From the NCBI GenBank assembly GCA_036743375.1, contig DAINPP010000001.1:62001-126000 (forward strand): 64,000 bases of DNA, in the 5' to 3' direction. The notes under the pieces are model-generated. The model saw only the letters and a list, made by a program, of their open reading frames with translations. It did not search any database and had not been told where the DNA came from. The number at the start of each line of letters is the position of its first letter. The stretch's first letter is position 1. The stretch comes from DAINPP01 sp036743375. Lineage in GTDB: Bacteria; Thermotogota; Thermotogae; MWEM01. Positions 1 to 8,002 of this stretch are shown here, in pieces. A program made the position numbers and the translations under genes.

Positions 1-1
1 C

Positions 2-763
2 AAGGATTATTTTAATGAATTGAAATCTAAAAATCTTACCGATCTTGATGCATCTCTGACAGGGGCATTATACCTTGCCGAAGTTTATTATAAAATGGGA
101 GATAACAACAACGCCGTTAAAGAATACGATTGGATTATTGAAAATGACAAAACCGGAAAATATATTTCTAATTCCATGATGAAGAAATACGATATTTTAC
201 TGAGTGCTACATCTGCAAACTATGATTCTATCATTACTGAGCTTGATAAACAGATTAATTCCACATCGGATCTTGTGTTAAAAGATGAGCTGAAATTCCT
301 GAAGGCCGAGGCCTATATGAAAAAAGGAGATCTTCTAACGGCTTTTAATTTCTGCAGAGATGTTAATTTTGACAGATTATCCGCTTCTTCCAAGGCTGCC
401 GTTTTGTACATCAGGGGAAAATATTTTATCAGTCAAAACAACGAGACAGAATTGCAGTTAAATTTTGATAATCTGATAGAAAATTATCCCAATTCGCCTA
501 AAACCCCATGGGCTATGCAGGATTATGCCCTTTATTACTATAACAACCAGAACTATAATCAATCAAAGAATTTATTTTTTAATCTTCTGACAAAATATCC
601 GGAGTTTCAGAAAGTGGATGTAGCCTATTTTTATATAGGCTTATGCTATGAAAAAATGGGGGAATCTGATCAGGCAAGACAGATTTTCAGTACATTCCTT
701 GAGAAATTTCCTGAATCGGCAAGGACAGATGAAGTCAAACAGCATTTAAGCTGGTTAGAATAA
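2..763 (+). CDS. TPR-repeat protein, 5'-truncated by the window edge
   Basis: The frame is open to the left edge, so the true start lies outside the window; the internal TTG at 20 is not a convincing start. About 250 residues are visible. They are helical repeats of the tetratricopeptide type, with the clearest units near the C-terminus, where Tyr/Gly/Ala spacing and the phrase 'KYPEF' alternate with 'KFPES', as in periplasmic YbgF/BamD-like scaffolds. No catalytic motif is visible. It ends 15 bases before ispE and is probably co-transcribed with it. The role is likely protein-protein scaffolding, possibly in the envelope, but the missing N-terminus prevents checking for a signal peptide. Confidence 0.6.
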   Translation, partial: KDYFNELKSKNLTDLDASLTGALYLAEVYYKMGDNNNAVKEYDWIIENDKTGKYISNSMMKKYDILLSATSANYDSIITELDKQINSTSDLVLKDELKFLKAEAYMKKGDLLTAFNFCRDVNFDRLSASSKAAVLYIRGKYFISQNNETELQLNFDNLIENYPNSPKTPWAMQDYALYYYNNQNYNQSKNLFFNLLTKYPEFQKVDVAYFYIGLCYEKMGESDQARQIFSTFLEKFPESARTDEVKQHLSWLE

Positions 764-778
764 TGGAGGCGAAAAATT

Positions 779-1786
779 TTGACTGACCAACAACATCATT
801 TAAGGGCTTATGGCAAATTAAACCTGTATCTTGATGTTCTTGAAAAAAGAAGAGATGGATTTCATGATATTATCACCTTATTTCAGACGATAGATGTTTA
901 TGATGATGTGATAATTTCTGAGATTGAGGGGAAAGAGATTCTGTTCAGTTACTCATATGATGATGACATTCCTTTCAAACCAGTATTAAAATGGGATATG
1001 AGCAACACGGTGTTCAAGGCGATTAAAGCGCTGGAAAATCACATTGGAGATAGTATAACCGGTTATGCCATTCACATTTTGAAAAGACTTCCACCCGAAT
1101 CGGGTCTTGGTGGAGCCAGTTCGGATGCGGCGGTAATTATAGATTTTTTTGCCGAGAAATACTCTCTCACATTGAGTGAGAAAATAAAGATCGGTAATCA
1201 GGTTGGTTCTGATATTGCTTTCTTTTTTTATCAGGGAACCGCAATAGGAAGTGGAAAAGGGAACGAGATCAAGAAATTGGAAAGTTTGCCGCAGTTTCCA
1301 GTCATGGTCTGTCAACCTAAAATGACATTTTCTACACCCAAAATGTATTCAGTAATTGATTATTTGAGGTTTGAGAATTGGGAAACTATAGAGGATGTGG
1401 AAAATGTGAGTGATTTCGAGTCGGATATAGAAGATGATCAGATAGGTGATAAAGTCCTCGATGATTGGGAGGATGATGATATAGATACCTGGACTCCTCA
1501 TGATGAGATTAACAGGATCTATGATTCTCTCAAAGACCAGGAATCAGCACTGACATTCAACGATTTTGAAAAAGCGGCTGAGGAACTTGAATTAGAAGGA
1601 TATCTCACTTTTATCGAACTATTTAATGAAATAAAAGGTAAAGCTGTTCTTTTAAAAGGGATGACCGGTTCAGGTTCTGCCCATTTTATCGTTTTTAAAT
1701 ATTCCGTATCAGAAAGTAAAATAAAAAATATATTTGAGAAATTAAAAGAGATTTCCTCATGGGTTAGAATATCAAACTTTAAATAA
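779..1786 (+). CDS. ispE: 4-diphosphocytidyl-2-C-methyl-D-erythritol kinase (IspE) with an acidic insertion
   Basis: It phosphorylates CDP-methylerythritol in the non-mevalonate isoprenoid pathway (cytosolic, ATP-dependent). The GHMP-kinase signature is clear: Lys13 near the N-terminus, the ATP loop PPESGLGGASSDAA at 106-118 and the catalytic Asp in GSDIAFF at about 144. The C-terminal glycine-rich motif KGMTGSGSAHF is present. At 335 residues it is about 50 longer than usual IspE. The surplus is a very acidic segment at about 201-258, rich in Asp and Glu, between the substrate-binding part and the C-terminal lobe. The start is TTG with GGAGGC eight bases upstream. The dxs fragment at the right edge belongs to the same pathway. 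Confidence 0.93.
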   Translation: MTDQQHHLRAYGKLNLYLDVLEKRRDGFHDIITLFQTIDVYDDVIISEIEGKEILFSYSYDDDIPFKPVLKWDMSNTVFKAIKALENHIGDSITGYAIHILKRLPPESGLGGASSDAAVIIDFFAEKYSLTLSEKIKIGNQVGSDIAFFFYQGTAIGSGKGNEIKKLESLPQFPVMVCQPKMTFSTPKMYSVIDYLRFENWETIEDVENVSDFESDIEDDQIGDKVLDDWEDDDIDTWTPHDEINRIYDSLKDQESALTFNDFEKAAEELELEGYLTFIELFNEIKGKAVLLKGMTGSGSAHFIVFKYSVSESKIKNIFEKLKEISSWVRISNFK

Positions 1787-1840
1787 TCTTTTTTTATACA
1801 ATGTTTTACATATTCTTAACATCGTTGAATTGTATCTCTG

Positions 1841-1849
1841 TGATATAAT
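1841..1849 (+). promoter_or_regulatory. Extended -10 promoter of the rpsF operon
   Basis: TGATATAAT gives a perfect TATAAT at 1844-1849 with an upstream TG. No good -35 at 17 bp is visible; a TTGAAT at 1825 is too close. The surrounding TGTGATATAATCA is identical to the -10 region of the promoter at 3136. Confidence 0.6.
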
Positions 1850-1856
1850 CACCCGG

Positions 1857-1914
1857 TAAAAAATCCTGTTTTTGCAAATAAGGCAAAGACCAAAATGACC
1901 GTAGGAGGTAAAAA
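1857..1914 (+). promoter_or_regulatory. rpsF mRNA leader, possible S6:S18 autoregulatory site
   Basis: In many bacteria the S6:S18 complex binds a hairpin with a CCG trinucleotide in the leader of its own mRNA. This 58-base leader contains a CCG at 1899-1901 and short complementary ACC/GGT blocks (1890-1892 and 1907-1909) just before the AGGAGGT ribosome site. The pairing is short, so this is only a candidate. Confidence 0.22.
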
Positions 1915-2343
1915 GTGAGAATTTATGAATTAATGTTTATTTCAGATCCAAGAATTCCTGAAGAACAGAGAGAACTTGGCATCGAGAAAGTAAAACAGAC
2001 GATTGAAGAAAAAGTCAATGGCGTAGTTGAGAAAGTTGACAGATGGGGAGTCAGAAAGCTTGCCTATACTCTTCCAAAGACAAAACTCACTGAAGGAGAT
2101 TACACTGTAATCCTCTTCAGAGCTGATGGTGGAGATCTTGAACCACTTGAGAATCTCTTCCATGTCACACCGGAATACATCAGAAAACAGATTGTGAGAA
2201 GAGAAGATATAGAAAAAGAGGAAAGAAAGAAACTTCTTCAGAGCAGAAATAACGGGGGTCTTGAAATAGAAGAGGAGATTACCGTTGAAGAAGTTTCATC
2301 AGACGAAGAGCCTGAATTCGACGTTGAAGAAAAAGGCGAATAA
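1915..2343 (+). CDS. rpsF: 30S ribosomal protein S6
   Basis: S6 binds S18 and the central domain of 16S rRNA. The first 100 residues follow the S6 fold, with the opening YELMFISDP and the conserved ...DRWGVRKLAYT... strand. The last ~40 residues form an acidic tail rich in Glu, as in other S6 proteins. The start is GTG behind a strong AGGAGGT at 1905-1911. It is the first gene of the rpsF-ssb-rpsR operon; ssb starts two bases after its stop. Confidence 0.97.
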   Translation: MRIYELMFISDPRIPEEQRELGIEKVKQTIEEKVNGVVEKVDRWGVRKLAYTLPKTKLTEGDYTVILFRADGGDLEPLENLFHVTPEYIRKQIVRREDIEKEERKKLLQSRNNGGLEIEEEITVEEVSSDEEPEFDVEEKGE

Positions 2344-2345
2344 AA

Positions 2346-2822
2346 ATGGCTATCAGCTATAACAAGGCAATTCTGGTTGGCCGTTTGACTGCGGATCCTC
2401 AGGTGTCCTATTCTTCTAATGGTTTAATGATTGCAAAATTCACATTAGCCGTTGATAGACAGTTCAGGAAAGATAATCAGCAGGGTGGACAGGAAACTGA
2501 TTTTCTGAGAATAGTTGTTTTCGGAAAACAGGCTGAATTTGCATCCAATTATCTTGCAAAGGGAAGACTTGTGATGATTGAAGGAAGGATCCAGGTATCC
2601 CGTTATCAGGCTCAGGATGGAACCGCAAGATATTCGACGGATATAATAGCTGAGACTATAAGATTTATGGAAACCAAGAGAAGTTCCGAGGATTTTGACA
2701 GAAGATCCGGCGGGATGAATGATTTTTCAAACAAACCATTTGACAACGAAGAAATCGTTACAAACACCGATGATGTGTTTGATGGTCCTGGCGAATCAGG
2801 TGACGATGAGGTACCGTTTTAA
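2346..2822 (+). CDS. ssb: Single-stranded DNA-binding protein
   Basis: SSB coats single-stranded DNA during replication and repair. Residues 1-110 form the OB fold, opening with the family phrase NKAILVGRLTADP, followed by a low-complexity linker and the acidic tip DDEVPF that recruits partner proteins. The length of 158 residues is normal. Its place between rpsF and rpsR is the widespread bacterial arrangement. Confidence 0.97.
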   Translation: MAISYNKAILVGRLTADPQVSYSSNGLMIAKFTLAVDRQFRKDNQQGGQETDFLRIVVFGKQAEFASNYLAKGRLVMIEGRIQVSRYQAQDGTARYSTDIIAETIRFMETKRSSEDFDRRSGGMNDFSNKPFDNEEIVTNTDDVFDGPGESGDDEVPF

Positions 2823-2844
2823 TTAAGAACGAGGAGGAATAATA

Positions 2845-3108
2845 ATGCCACAGAATAGCAATAATAATAGAGGAAGAAAAGGAAAAGATCAGAAATTCAG
2901 AAGAAGAAAAAGAAGAAAGTGTGCCTTGTGCTCCAAGGATACAAATTTTGTTGATTATAAAGATTTAAATTTCCTTAAGGAATATATTTCAGATAAGGGA
3001 AGGATTATTCCAAGAAGGATCAACGGAAGTTGCGCAAAGCATCAGAGGACTATCAAAACGGCAATCAAGAGAGCGAGACAGATGGCCCTCCTTCCGTATA
3101 CGAGATAA
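2845..3108 (+). CDS. rpsR: 30S ribosomal protein S18, zinc-ribbon (C+) form
   Basis: S18 pairs with S6 on the small subunit platform. The protein has 87 residues, with a basic N-terminus, Cys26-x2-Cys29 and Cys63-x2-His66, which together form the zinc site of the C+ variant, and the conserved end ALLPYT. The ribosome site GAGGAGG sits ahead of the ATG. It is the last gene of the operon; a new consensus promoter begins right after its stop codon. Confidence 0.96.
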   Translation: MPQNSNNNRGRKGKDQKFRRRKRRKCALCSKDTNFVDYKDLNFLKEYISDKGRIIPRRINGSCAKHQRTIKTAIKRARQMALLPYTR

Positions 3109-3112
3109 TTTT

Positions 3113-3141
3113 TTGACAAGAGAAATTCATTGTGATATAAT
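3113..3141 (+). promoter_or_regulatory. Consensus promoter upstream of the glpA-like operon
   Basis: TTGACA at 3113-3118 and TATAAT at 3136-3141 are separated by exactly 17 bp, and TG at 3133-3134 adds an extended -10. This is the best promoter match in the window. Transcription should start near 3148 and run into the hairpin at 3191. Confidence 0.8.
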
Positions 3142-3190
3142 CATCGCGAAATAACCAATTGAATAATATTTAGGCATAGAGAATAAAGAG

Positions 3191-3229
3191 CGCCTCGTTG
3201 AATGAAATCAACGTGGCGTTTTTTGTTTT
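3191..3229 (+). terminator. Intrinsic terminator in the glpA-like leader (possible attenuator)
   Basis: Left arm CGCC-T-CGTTGA (3191-3201), loop ATGAAA, right arm TCAACG-T-GGCG (3208-3218) with one T:T mismatch, followed by TTTTTTGTTTT. It lies about 45 bases after the predicted transcription start and only a few bases before the ribosome site AAGGAGG of the next gene. It may end the rpsF operon, act as a leader attenuator, or both. Confidence 0.75.
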
Positions 3230-3243
3230 AAGGAGGATGATTT

Positions 3244-4692
3244 ATGCAAGCAGTAGTTGTTGGTGCCGGAGTTGTAGGTTCTTTGATTGCTCGAGAACTG
3301 ACAAAGTATAATGTGAACGTTACCCTTATCGAAAAAGAAGAAGATGCCGGCTGGGGAGTAACAAAAGCGAATTCCGCGGTAATTCATGGTGGATATGATG
3401 ATCCACCCGAAACCATAAGAGGAAGGTTCGCCGCAAAGGGAAATCAGATGTACACTGAACTTTCAAAAGAACTTGGTTTTGATCTGAAAAGAATCGGTTC
3501 ATACGTTCTTGCCTTTAATGAAACGGATAGGCCTTATCTCGAAGAACTTTTGGAAAAAGCGGAGAAAAACGGTGTACCCGGCTGTGAGATTCATGATAGA
3601 AATTTAATTCTTCAAAAGAATCCGAATATCAATAAAGAGGTAATTGCTGGATTCTGGTGTCCTACGGCGGGAATTACAGAACCATGGATGGTTGCCATAT
3701 CAGCGGTAGAGAATGCGGTATTAAACGGTATGGATTTCAGACCGGGAGAAAAAGTTCTCGAAGTGATTACAGACGGCAAGAATGGTAGAAAATCCGTTTC
3801 AGGGGTTAAAACGGATAAAGGGTTATATCCTTGTGATATTCTTGTTAATGCCGCCGGACTCTTTGCGGATGAAATAGCTGAAATGGCTGGTGCAGATTGT
3901 CCCAAATTACATCCTCGAAAAGGCGAATACATCCTACTTGACAAAAAGCTTGGCAAGATAGTTACAAACATTCTTTTCCCGGTTCCATCAGCGGTTTCTA
4001 AAGGCATTCTCGTGCTGCCAACCGTAGATGGCGGTATCTTACTCGGACCAACAGCCTGGGACATGGAAAGGGATCAAAAGCAGGATACCTCTACAACATC
4101 GGAGGGGCTCGCAGAAGTAAAGGCCAAAACCACCGAAATGGTAGAAAATCTTGATTTTTCCGCCACGGTAAAGATATTTGCCGGATTAAGACCCGAAAGT
4201 CCACAGAAAGATTTCACTATCGGCTCCACTAATATATACGGTTTTATCAATGCAGCAGCTATGCGCTCACCTGGACTAACTGCCGCTCCGGCAATCGCCA
4301 AACATATAGTTGAAGAAGTTCTTATCAAAGAACTCGCTTTTGATATCAATACAAGAGATGATTTTGATCCTATTTTACCCCCTTATCCCACACTCTCTGA
4401 AGATGATCCTGAAGTATGGGCTGAGATGGTAAAAAAGAACAGCGACTTTGGTAAGGTTGTATGTGTTTGCAATAAGATTACCGAAGCACAGATCATAGAA
4501 GCGATTAAAAGAGGTGCAAGAACTGTAGATGGGGTGAAATTCAGAACAAGGGCCAGTTTTGGCAGATGTCAGGGTGGTTTTTGTCTTCCCAGAATTACCG
4601 AAATTATTTCCAGGGAATTGAATATCCCTATGAATAAGGTTAAATTCAGAAGCGGAAATACTGAACTGTTATCCGGGAAGGTGAGAAAATGA
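3244..4692 (+). CDS. GlpA-like FAD-dependent glycerol-3-phosphate dehydrogenase with BFD-type Fe-S domain
   Basis: Likely oxidises glycerol-3-phosphate to dihydroxyacetone phosphate, or a similar 2-hydroxy substrate. Residues 3-30 hold the FAD dinucleotide fold (VVGAGVVGSLIARELT) of the DAO family. The C-terminal ~90 residues are a [2Fe-2S] BFD-like domain with Cys407, Cys409, Cys442 and Cys447. The length of 482 matches short GlpA proteins that lack the membrane anchor. It overlaps the next gene by four bases (ATGA); the three genes 3244-6310 form one operon, the module seen in Thermotoga and clostridia next to glycerol genes. The substrate assignment rests on this context and is not shown by sequence alone. 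Confidence 0.8.
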   Translation: MQAVVVGAGVVGSLIARELTKYNVNVTLIEKEEDAGWGVTKANSAVIHGGYDDPPETIRGRFAAKGNQMYTELSKELGFDLKRIGSYVLAFNETDRPYLEELLEKAEKNGVPGCEIHDRNLILQKNPNINKEVIAGFWCPTAGITEPWMVAISAVENAVLNGMDFRPGEKVLEVITDGKNGRKSVSGVKTDKGLYPCDILVNAAGLFADEIAEMAGADCPKLHPRKGEYILLDKKLGKIVTNILFPVPSAVSKGILVLPTVDGGILLGPTAWDMERDQKQDTSTTSEGLAEVKAKTTEMVENLDFSATVKIFAGLRPESPQKDFTIGSTNIYGFINAAAMRSPGLTAAPAIAKHIVEEVLIKELAFDINTRDDFDPILPPYPTLSEDDPEVWAEMVKKNSDFGKVVCVCNKITEAQIIEAIKRGARTVDGVKFRTRASFGRCQGGFCLPRITEIISRELNIPMNKVKFRSGNTELLSGKVRK

Positions 4693-5945
4693 GAGAGATT
4701 AATTTAGATGCCCTTGTAATAGGCGGTGGTGCTGCCGGTATGGCGGCAGCGGTAGAATTGACAAAAAATGGTTGTAAGACCATTTTGATCGAAAGAGACG
4801 GAAATACCGGTGGTGTATTGAATCAATGTATTCATAATGGGTTTGGCTTACACGTTTTCAAAGAGGAACTCACAGGCCCGGAGTATGCTGACAGATATAG
4901 AAAAATCATAAAAAATGAATTAATTGATGTTCACTCACAGCAATTTGTTCTGGAAGTAAACCCTCAAAAAAGAGAAGTTATCACCGTAGGCACAGAAGGA
5001 CTTACCTGCTACAAACCAACGGTATTAATCATGACAACAGGAGCCCGAGAAAGACCTTTCAGTAATTTAAGAATACCTGGATCAAGGCCTGCAGGTATTT
5101 ATACAGCTGGAGTCGCACAGAAGTTTGTCAATCTCCAGAACTATTTACCCGGCGAAAAGGCCTTTGTACTTGGAAGCGGAGATATAGGGCTGATTATGGC
5201 AAGAAGACTGACGCTTGAGGGAATGAAAGTACTTGGGGTCGCCGAACTCATGCCTTTTTCAGGTGGTCTGGCAAGAAACATCTCTCAATGTCTTGATGAC
5301 TATGATATCCCCCTTTATCTTTCGACAAGCGTGGTTAAAGTAAAGGGGAAAGAACGATTAGAGTCTATCATACTGATGGATTTCACACCGGACACATTAC
5401 AACCGATACCCGGTACCGAAAGAGAGATCAAATGTGATACATTGATCCTTTCAGTAGGCTTATTGCCTCAGAATGAACTGATAGAATCCTTCGTCGATAT
5501 TGATCCCGTAAACAGGGGTGTTATCGTTGATTCTCATCAGCAAACTACCCATCCTTGGATTTTTGCGGCGGGAAATAACGTTGCAGTTTATGACCTGGTC
5601 GATTTTGTAACACTTGAAGGAATTCACGCCGGGAAATCAGCAGCTGAGAAGATAAAAAACGGTTTTAACGAGGTAGAAAAGATCAACGTAACGAGAGGCG
5701 AGAATGTTGGGGCGATAACCCCTTTACAATGCTGTCTGGATGATAAAGAGTTTAAATTCTATATCAGACCAAGAAAAAACATCAAAAAGGGGCGTCTTCT
5801 CATCGGTGATGGTATCGTAAATAAAATAGAAATGGGCCTTAAACCGAGTGAAATGATAGATATAACCATTACAGCGAAGCATAAGGCAAATATTAGAGAA
5901 ATAGGTCTGAATAATCTGAAAGTGGAGATTCAGGAGGTAGAATGA
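4689..5945 (+). CDS. FAD/NAD(P)-dependent pyridine nucleotide-disulfide family oxidoreductase (GlpB/NoxA-like partner)
   Basis: Second subunit of the putative glycerol-3-phosphate oxidising complex; it probably passes electrons between the GlpA-like flavin and NAD(P)H. Near the N-terminus (about residues 7-16) is the FAD-binding VIGGGAAGMAAAVE; near 160-175 is a second dinucleotide fold (LGSGDIGLIMAR), expected for NAD(P)H. There is no redox-active CxxC disulfide pair at the usual position; instead GGVLNQCIHNG is present. The start ATG overlaps the stop of the upstream gene, and its own stop overlaps the DUF1667 gene, showing tight translational coupling. Confidence 0.8.
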   Translation: MREINLDALVIGGGAAGMAAAVELTKNGCKTILIERDGNTGGVLNQCIHNGFGLHVFKEELTGPEYADRYRKIIKNELIDVHSQQFVLEVNPQKREVITVGTEGLTCYKPTVLIMTTGARERPFSNLRIPGSRPAGIYTAGVAQKFVNLQNYLPGEKAFVLGSGDIGLIMARRLTLEGMKVLGVAELMPFSGGLARNISQCLDDYDIPLYLSTSVVKVKGKERLESIILMDFTPDTLQPIPGTEREIKCDTLILSVGLLPQNELIESFVDIDPVNRGVIVDSHQQTTHPWIFAAGNNVAVYDLVDFVTLEGIHAGKSAAEKIKNGFNEVEKINVTRGENVGAITPLQCCLDDKEFKFYIRPRKNIKKGRLLIGDGIVNKIEMGLKPSEMIDITITAKHKANIREIGLNNLKVEIQEVE

Positions 5946-6310
5946 TGGAAAACAGAAAGATAACGTGTATTTCATGTCCTCTTGGATGTGAATTATCGGT
6001 TGAATTTGATAGTGATACGGTAAATGTTACGGGAAACAGATGTCCAAGAGGGGCGGAATATGCCATCAATGAGATTCGAAATCCTAAAAGAGTGGTCACT
6101 TCCAACGTCAGAGTGGTTGGGGGGAAATATCCACTGGCCAGTGTCAAGACAACGGGTGCTATTCCAAAGGAAAGAATCTTTGATCTAATAGAAAAATTAA
6201 AGGATATCTCATTAGAGGCACCGGTAAAAATAGGACAGATTGTTTATTCTAATTTGTTCGATACCGGTTTTGATGTGGTTGTTACAAGACCCATAGAAAA
6301 AAGCAACTAA
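5942..6310 (+). CDS. DUF1667 small Fe-S/zinc-cysteine protein of the GlpA-like module
   Basis: This is a 122-residue protein with Cys9-x2-Cys12-x3-Cys16 and Cys34 in NRCPRGAEYA, the hallmark of DUF1667 and related to the molybdopterin-oxidoreductase Fe4S4 domain. The family almost always follows the two flavoproteins found directly upstream, so it is probably the third subunit of the complex and a metal-cluster electron carrier. It starts four bases inside the upstream gene. A strong hairpin follows its stop. The exact cofactor is not established from sequence. Confidence 0.85.
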   Translation: MMENRKITCISCPLGCELSVEFDSDTVNVTGNRCPRGAEYAINEIRNPKRVVTSNVRVVGGKYPLASVKTTGAIPKERIFDLIEKLKDISLEAPVKIGQIVYSNLFDTGFDVVVTRPIEKSN

Positions 6311-6337
6311 AACGGGGGTGCCCCCCCGTTCTTTATT
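6311..6337 (+). terminator. GC-rich hairpin ending the GlpA-like operon
   Basis: AACGGGGG (6311-6318), loop TGCC, CCCCCGTT (6323-6330), then CTTTATT. The stem is a perfect 8 bp; the T tract is weak, so some read-through into the DUF503 gene is plausible. Confidence 0.65.
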
Positions 6338-6352
6338 AAGGAGTGAGAGGGT

Positions 6353-6634
6353 ATGTTACTGACAAAAATTACCATTACCATCAAAACCGATGATGTGTTT
6401 TCATTAAAAGAAAAAAGATCTGTTGTCAGAAACATAAAAAATTATGTTCAGAAGAATTTTAATGCCTGTATTTCTGAAAGTCATGATAACGATTCACTGA
6501 GGCGTATTGGTTTTACTATCGGAATTCTTCTGTCTCATCCGGATGAACTGAGTTCAATTCTCGATACAATCACTCTGCACATGGAAGAAATAAGTACCGG
6601 GATGATTGAAAACGAATCTCATGATTTTATTTAA
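6353..6634 (+). CDS. DUF503 (YlxP-like) protein
   Basis: The 93 residues match the DUF503/YlxP family: a beta-rich start, the conserved SLKEKRSVVRNI at about 18-29 and an ...SHDNDS... turn. YlxP in Bacillus sits in the nusA-infB-rbfA operon and has been linked to ribosome maturation, but its function is not firmly known. A ribosome site AAGGAG lies before the ATG. The stop codon overlaps the stop of the convergent cobS gene. Confidence 0.85.
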   Translation: MLLTKITITIKTDDVFSLKEKRSVVRNIKNYVQKNFNACISESHDNDSLRRIGFTIGILLSHPDELSSILDTITLHMEEISTGMIENESHDFI

Positions 6635-7341
6635 AACAGAGTAGTATTCAGATATAAAAGAAAGAATAATTCTGAAAGCATAATTGAGAATCCAAGCACA
6701 TCTCCCGTTATCCCATTTATTTTTTTTCTGGAATACAAAGAAATGACTATCCCGAGAAAAAAAGAAGCGGCTACCCAAAATAGTAATTTTACTGAAAGAA
6801 CTATTAAGGGAACTGCAAGTAACAAGACGGGAACACAATATTTTTTGGGATAGGGAAAATAAAGCTGACCAAGACCGTTTTGGGTTGCAGGTTTAGAAAA
6901 CGCCAGTAGGAATATCGGTGTAATTCGGCCAAATACGGGAAAAATATACCAGTAATCGTTGGAATCAATGACACATATGATTTCAAGGATGATGAAAATG
7001 GTCCCAAATAACAGGGCAAATGCACCGGTATTAGAATCTTTCATGATCCTCAATCTTTCTTCTACAGATTTATGGGAGGGGAAAAAACCATCTATACAAT
7101 CGAGAAGGCCATCAAAATGAAAATATCCGAAGAAAAGATAGTAAATCAGTATCGAAATAATCCTGGATATATGTCCGGGAAACAGAAAATTAACGGCATT
7201 ATCGGTGATATATAAAATAAACGCTGCAATATACCCTATGACAGGAAAATAGATCGTTGATCTTTGGAAATTTATGTTATTTATTTTTGGAGCACGAATC
7301 CTCGATAACGTTCCCAACGCAAGAAAAAAATCATCAATCAC
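6631..7341 (-). CDS. cobS: Adenosylcobinamide-GDP ribazoletransferase (cobalamin synthase)
   Basis: This integral membrane enzyme joins adenosylcobinamide-GDP to alpha-ribazole(-phosphate), the last joining step of the cobamide nucleotide loop. Six or so hydrophobic segments are visible, plus the acidic signature FDGLLDCIDGFF at about 76-87 and a run ERLRIMKDSNTGAFA at about 95-109, both conserved in CobS. The length of 236 is normal. It is the last gene of a four-gene minus-strand operon and overlaps the upstream CbiR-like gene by eight bases. Confidence 0.93.
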   Translation of the reverse strand: MIDDFFLALGTLSRIRAPKINNINFQRSTIYFPVIGYIAAFILYITDNAVNFLFPGHISRIISILIYYLFFGYFHFDGLLDCIDGFFPSHKSVEERLRIMKDSNTGAFALLFGTIFIILEIICVIDSNDYWYIFPVFGRITPIFLLAFSKPATQNGLGQLYFPYPKKYCVPVLLLAVPLIVLSVKLLFWVAASFFLGIVISLYSRKKINGITGDVLGFSIMLSELFFLLYLNTTLF

Positions 7342-8002
7342 TGCTTTTCAGTTCCCTTACAAGTTTACTCGTTTCGCCCCATTTGAAAAGTTCTATACAT
7401 ACCGGAATATTCTGTAAAAGGGGATGCTTGGTGATAAATGTCTTAAAATCGGCTATTTCCTGTTTCGTAGGATAAATATGAGCCTTTTTTTCATCTGCGC
7501 CATGAAAATGAATTTCCTTTATCCCGTCACAAAATCTTTTATAAAACTCACTGATGGATCTTTTTTCAAATAAAAGATGGCCATAATCCATTGTAATGAG
7601 CAGATTATCTGATTCGTCTTTTAAATAGTCGACAAAATCAAAAAACAAATCATTCTCAAGGTTTTCAATCGAGATCGAAGCTCCTTTGTTGTCTTCCATG
7701 GTCGTAAAATAAAAATCAGCGAGTTTCTTGAAATTGACAAAGGGATGTAAGGTCATATTAATGCATTCAAAATCTTTAAAAAAGTCAAAGGCTATTTTCG
7801 CATTCTCAAGGTTGTCCGTGGGAAGATGAACCGAAATGTTGGTCAATTCAAGGATTTTTTCGATTTCTTTTTGGAGTAAATCTGAAGTCGTTTTATTCCA
7901 TGTGTAAACAAGAAGTTCACAAAATTCCAATTGATCTTTTATATGTTCAACATTTTCAAGATATGTTCCCCGTATTTGCCATGAAGTCGCTCCAATCATC
8001 AT
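7334..8002 (-). CDS. cbiR: AP-endonuclease-2-fold protein, probable CbiR cobamide-remodelling hydrolase
   Basis: The family is TIM-barrel sugar phosphate isomerase/AP endonuclease 2. Metal-ligand candidates in the usual order are Glu113 (in SIENLEN), Asp139 and His142 (DYGH), His165/His167 (IHFHG) and Glu204. CbiR, described in Akkermansia, belongs to this superfamily and cuts the phosphoribosyl bond of the cobamide nucleotide loop. Here the gene lies between cobU and cobS with overlapping ends, which is why CbiR is favoured over a sugar isomerase. The ATG at 8002 overlaps the cobU stop (ATGA); a longer reading from 8029 would lie deeper in cobU. Not proven without alignment to Akkermansia CbiR. 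Confidence 0.68.
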   Translation of the reverse strand: MMIGATSWQIRGTYLENVEHIKDQLEFCELLVYTWNKTTSDLLQKEIEKILELTNISVHLPTDNLENAKIAFDFFKDFECINMTLHPFVNFKKLADFYFTTMEDNKGASISIENLENDLFFDFVDYLKDESDNLLITMDYGHLLFEKRSISEFYKRFCDGIKEIHFHGADEKKAHIYPTKQEIADFKTFITKHPLLQNIPVCIELFKWGETSKLVRELKSSD

